Of a DNA stretch of 64,000 bases, positions 62,982 to 64,000 are shown piece after piece. Under the pieces are notes generated by a model, which was not told where the DNA came from, searched no databases, and saw nothing but the letters and a program-made list of their open reading frames with translations. The stretch lies in contig CAZTAL010000125.1 in NCBI GenBank assembly GCA_964611525.1, positions 1 to 64,000 on the forward strand, read 5' to 3'. Origin of the DNA: JAAYJR01 sp964611525 (GTDB lineage Bacteria > Bacteroidota > Bacteroidia > Bacteroidales > Prolixibacteraceae). Every line of letters starts with the position of its first letter. Position 1 is the first letter of the stretch. The position numbers were made by a program, and so were the translations under genes.

Positions 62982-64000
62982 TTATATATCTTTTGATCTG
63001 ATTTTTAATTTCTGACCGATAGAAAGCTTGGATCTGCCTGATAAGTTATTTAGCCTCTGTATTTCTTCGGCAGATATTCCTCTATACCTTTTGGCAATCT
63101 CCCAAAGAGTATCTCCTCTTTTAACCGTATAATATTCATAGTTGGGATCGAGGGGTTCTGACATAGCAATTCTGTCTGACCTATCAGCAGTTTTTCCTAT
63201 CACTGCCTGTTTTTGGGCAAAAGACATGGAGTTTATATTTTCATATTTCTTTTTTTGATCCTCAGGAACATATACAACCAGTTTGTCCCCTGCCCTTATC
63301 AAATTTCTGCGAATATTATTCCAGTACCTCAGATCAGAGGCACGCACATGAAACCACTCAGCAATAAACCCCACGTTATCTCCTTGTCTTACCTTATAAA
63401 AAATTTTAGCTTTACCCTCAATGTCGACGGGTGTAAAATTAGAGGAAGAAAAGCTTGCAGGACTTGCCATAATATTATCAGGAAAATATTTTTCCCGGTT
63501 ATAAGCAAAAACCATTGTATCCTTATCAATAAATTCCATTATTCTGGAATCAGGTAAAGTGAGAGGATAAGGCTTTTCTCTCATGGCAGGCACCACATCA
63601 CGACGGTAAACCGGATTAAGCGAGCGGAGTATTTCCTTTTTAATATTAAGAGTTGCTGACACCTGATCAAAATGGAGATACTGATGAATCATGACAGTAT
63701 CACTCTTTAATGGAATTTCAGGTACCCTGGGCATGAGGTTATGCTCTTTATAATAAGTCATTACATATGAAGCGGCAATAAAAGCAGGTACAAATCCACG
63801 TGTCTCGCGAGGTAAAAAATAATATATCTTCCAGTAGTCATTTTTATTGCCCGAACGCCTGATTGCACGGTCGACATTGCCCGGTCCACAATTATAAGCT
63901 GCAATTGCAAGGTGCCAGTTTCCATAATAATCATATAACTGCCTTAAATAATTTACTGCTGCTTCGGTGGATAAGACCGGATCGCGCCTCTCATCAACAA
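62982..64000 (-). CDS. MltD-like lytic transglycosylase with LysM domains (5' end outside the window)
   Basis: The frame is open from the window edge (64000) to 62982. The edge sequence encodes the SLT catalytic fold's end: LSTEAAVNYLRQLYDYYGN, LAIAAYNCGPGNVDRAI and LPRETRGFVPAF, typical of membrane-bound murein transglycosylase D. Two LysM domains follow (FYKVRQGDNVGFIAEWFHV and YYTVKRGDTLWEIAKRYRG), which bind peptidoglycan. The catalytic Glu and the signal peptide lie outside. It is convergent with leuS, with 2 bases between the stop codons. Confidence 0.92.
   Translation of the reverse strand, partial: VDERRDPVLSTEAAVNYLRQLYDYYGNWHLAIAAYNCGPGNVDRAIRRSGNKNDYWKIYYFLPRETRGFVPAFIAASYVMTYYKEHNLMPRVPEIPLKSDTVMIHQYLHFDQVSATLNIKKEILRSLNPVYRRDVVPAMREKPYPLTLPDSRIMEFIDKDTMVFAYNREKYFPDNIMASPASFSSSNFTPVDIEGKAKIFYKVRQGDNVGFIAEWFHVRASDLRYWNNIRRNLIRAGDKLVVYVPEDQKKKYENINSMSFAQKQAVIGKTADRSDRIAMSEPLDPNYEYYTVKRGDTLWEIAKRYRGISAEEIQRLNNLSGRSKLSIGQKLKIRSKDI

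Noticed and set aside
1..64000. CRISPR array
   Set aside because: I found no series of regularly spaced identical repeats with unique spacers and no cas genes. The 10-bp repeats at 51765-51800 are far too short.

Overview
The window looks like chromosomal DNA of a Bacteroidota bacterium, probably a Bacteroidales or Marinilabiliales-type organism. The grounds are an AT-rich genome, spacers that mostly lack strong Shine-Dalgarno sites, a TonB receptor with an N-terminal carboxypeptidase-D-like domain, an IntDOT-type integrase, DUF3871 and VirE_N/BT4734-type proteins, and a division cluster with Bacteroidota-style FtsL, MraY and FtsZ tails. MurE carries the DNPR motif of meso-diaminopimelate-adding enzymes, so a Gram-negative DAP-type wall is expected.

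Region 1 (1-4562) is a damaged type I restriction-modification locus. A complete IS66-family element (1-1628) sits inside hsdS. What remains of hsdS is also frameshifted at a C7 tract, and it is followed by an intact hsdM.

Region 2 (4563-31586) is a roughly 27-kb genomic island integrated into the 3' end of a tRNA-Thr(CGT) gene. A 26-bp direct repeat of the tRNA 3' end marks both ends. Just inside each end lie copies of an AGGTCTCGATT motif, probably arm sites of the island's tyrosine recombinase. The left third carries small hypotheticals, a RadC-type JAB protein, two genes in an integron-cassette-like arrangement (a PIN-like protein and a possible PD-(D/E)XK nuclease, separated by a folded attC-like element), and a DUF3871/AAA ATPase operon. 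The centre is a type 1 BREX phage-defence operon, brxA-brxB-brxC-pglX-pglZ-brxL, followed by a gene I do not recognise. brxC is split by a frameshift in an A7 run. The right end holds a VirE_N/RepA-like ATPase, two small HTH proteins, a hypothetical protein and the integrase. No relaxase or conjugation gene is visible.

Region 3 (31562-34314) has the tRNA, a sugar-phosphate isomerase-like lipoprotein, a stand-alone methionine-synthase-activation-domain protein and a small acidic protein.

Region 4 (34408-51800) is the dcw cluster, all on the minus strand: mraZ-rsmH-ftsL-ftsI-murE-mraY-murD-ftsW-murG-murC-ftsQ-ftsA-ftsZ-ftsZ-yqeY. It contains two tandem ftsZ genes, and four 10-bp-spaced repeats upstream of mraZ look like a MraZ operator.

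Region 5 (52085-64000) has a divergent pair of acyltransferases resembling glycine-lipid synthesis genes glsA and glsB, a sigma-54-type response regulator without a DNA-binding domain, a TonB-dependent receptor, NADP-type glutamate dehydrogenase, leucyl-tRNA synthetase, and the 3' part of an MltD-like lytic transglycosylase that runs off the end.
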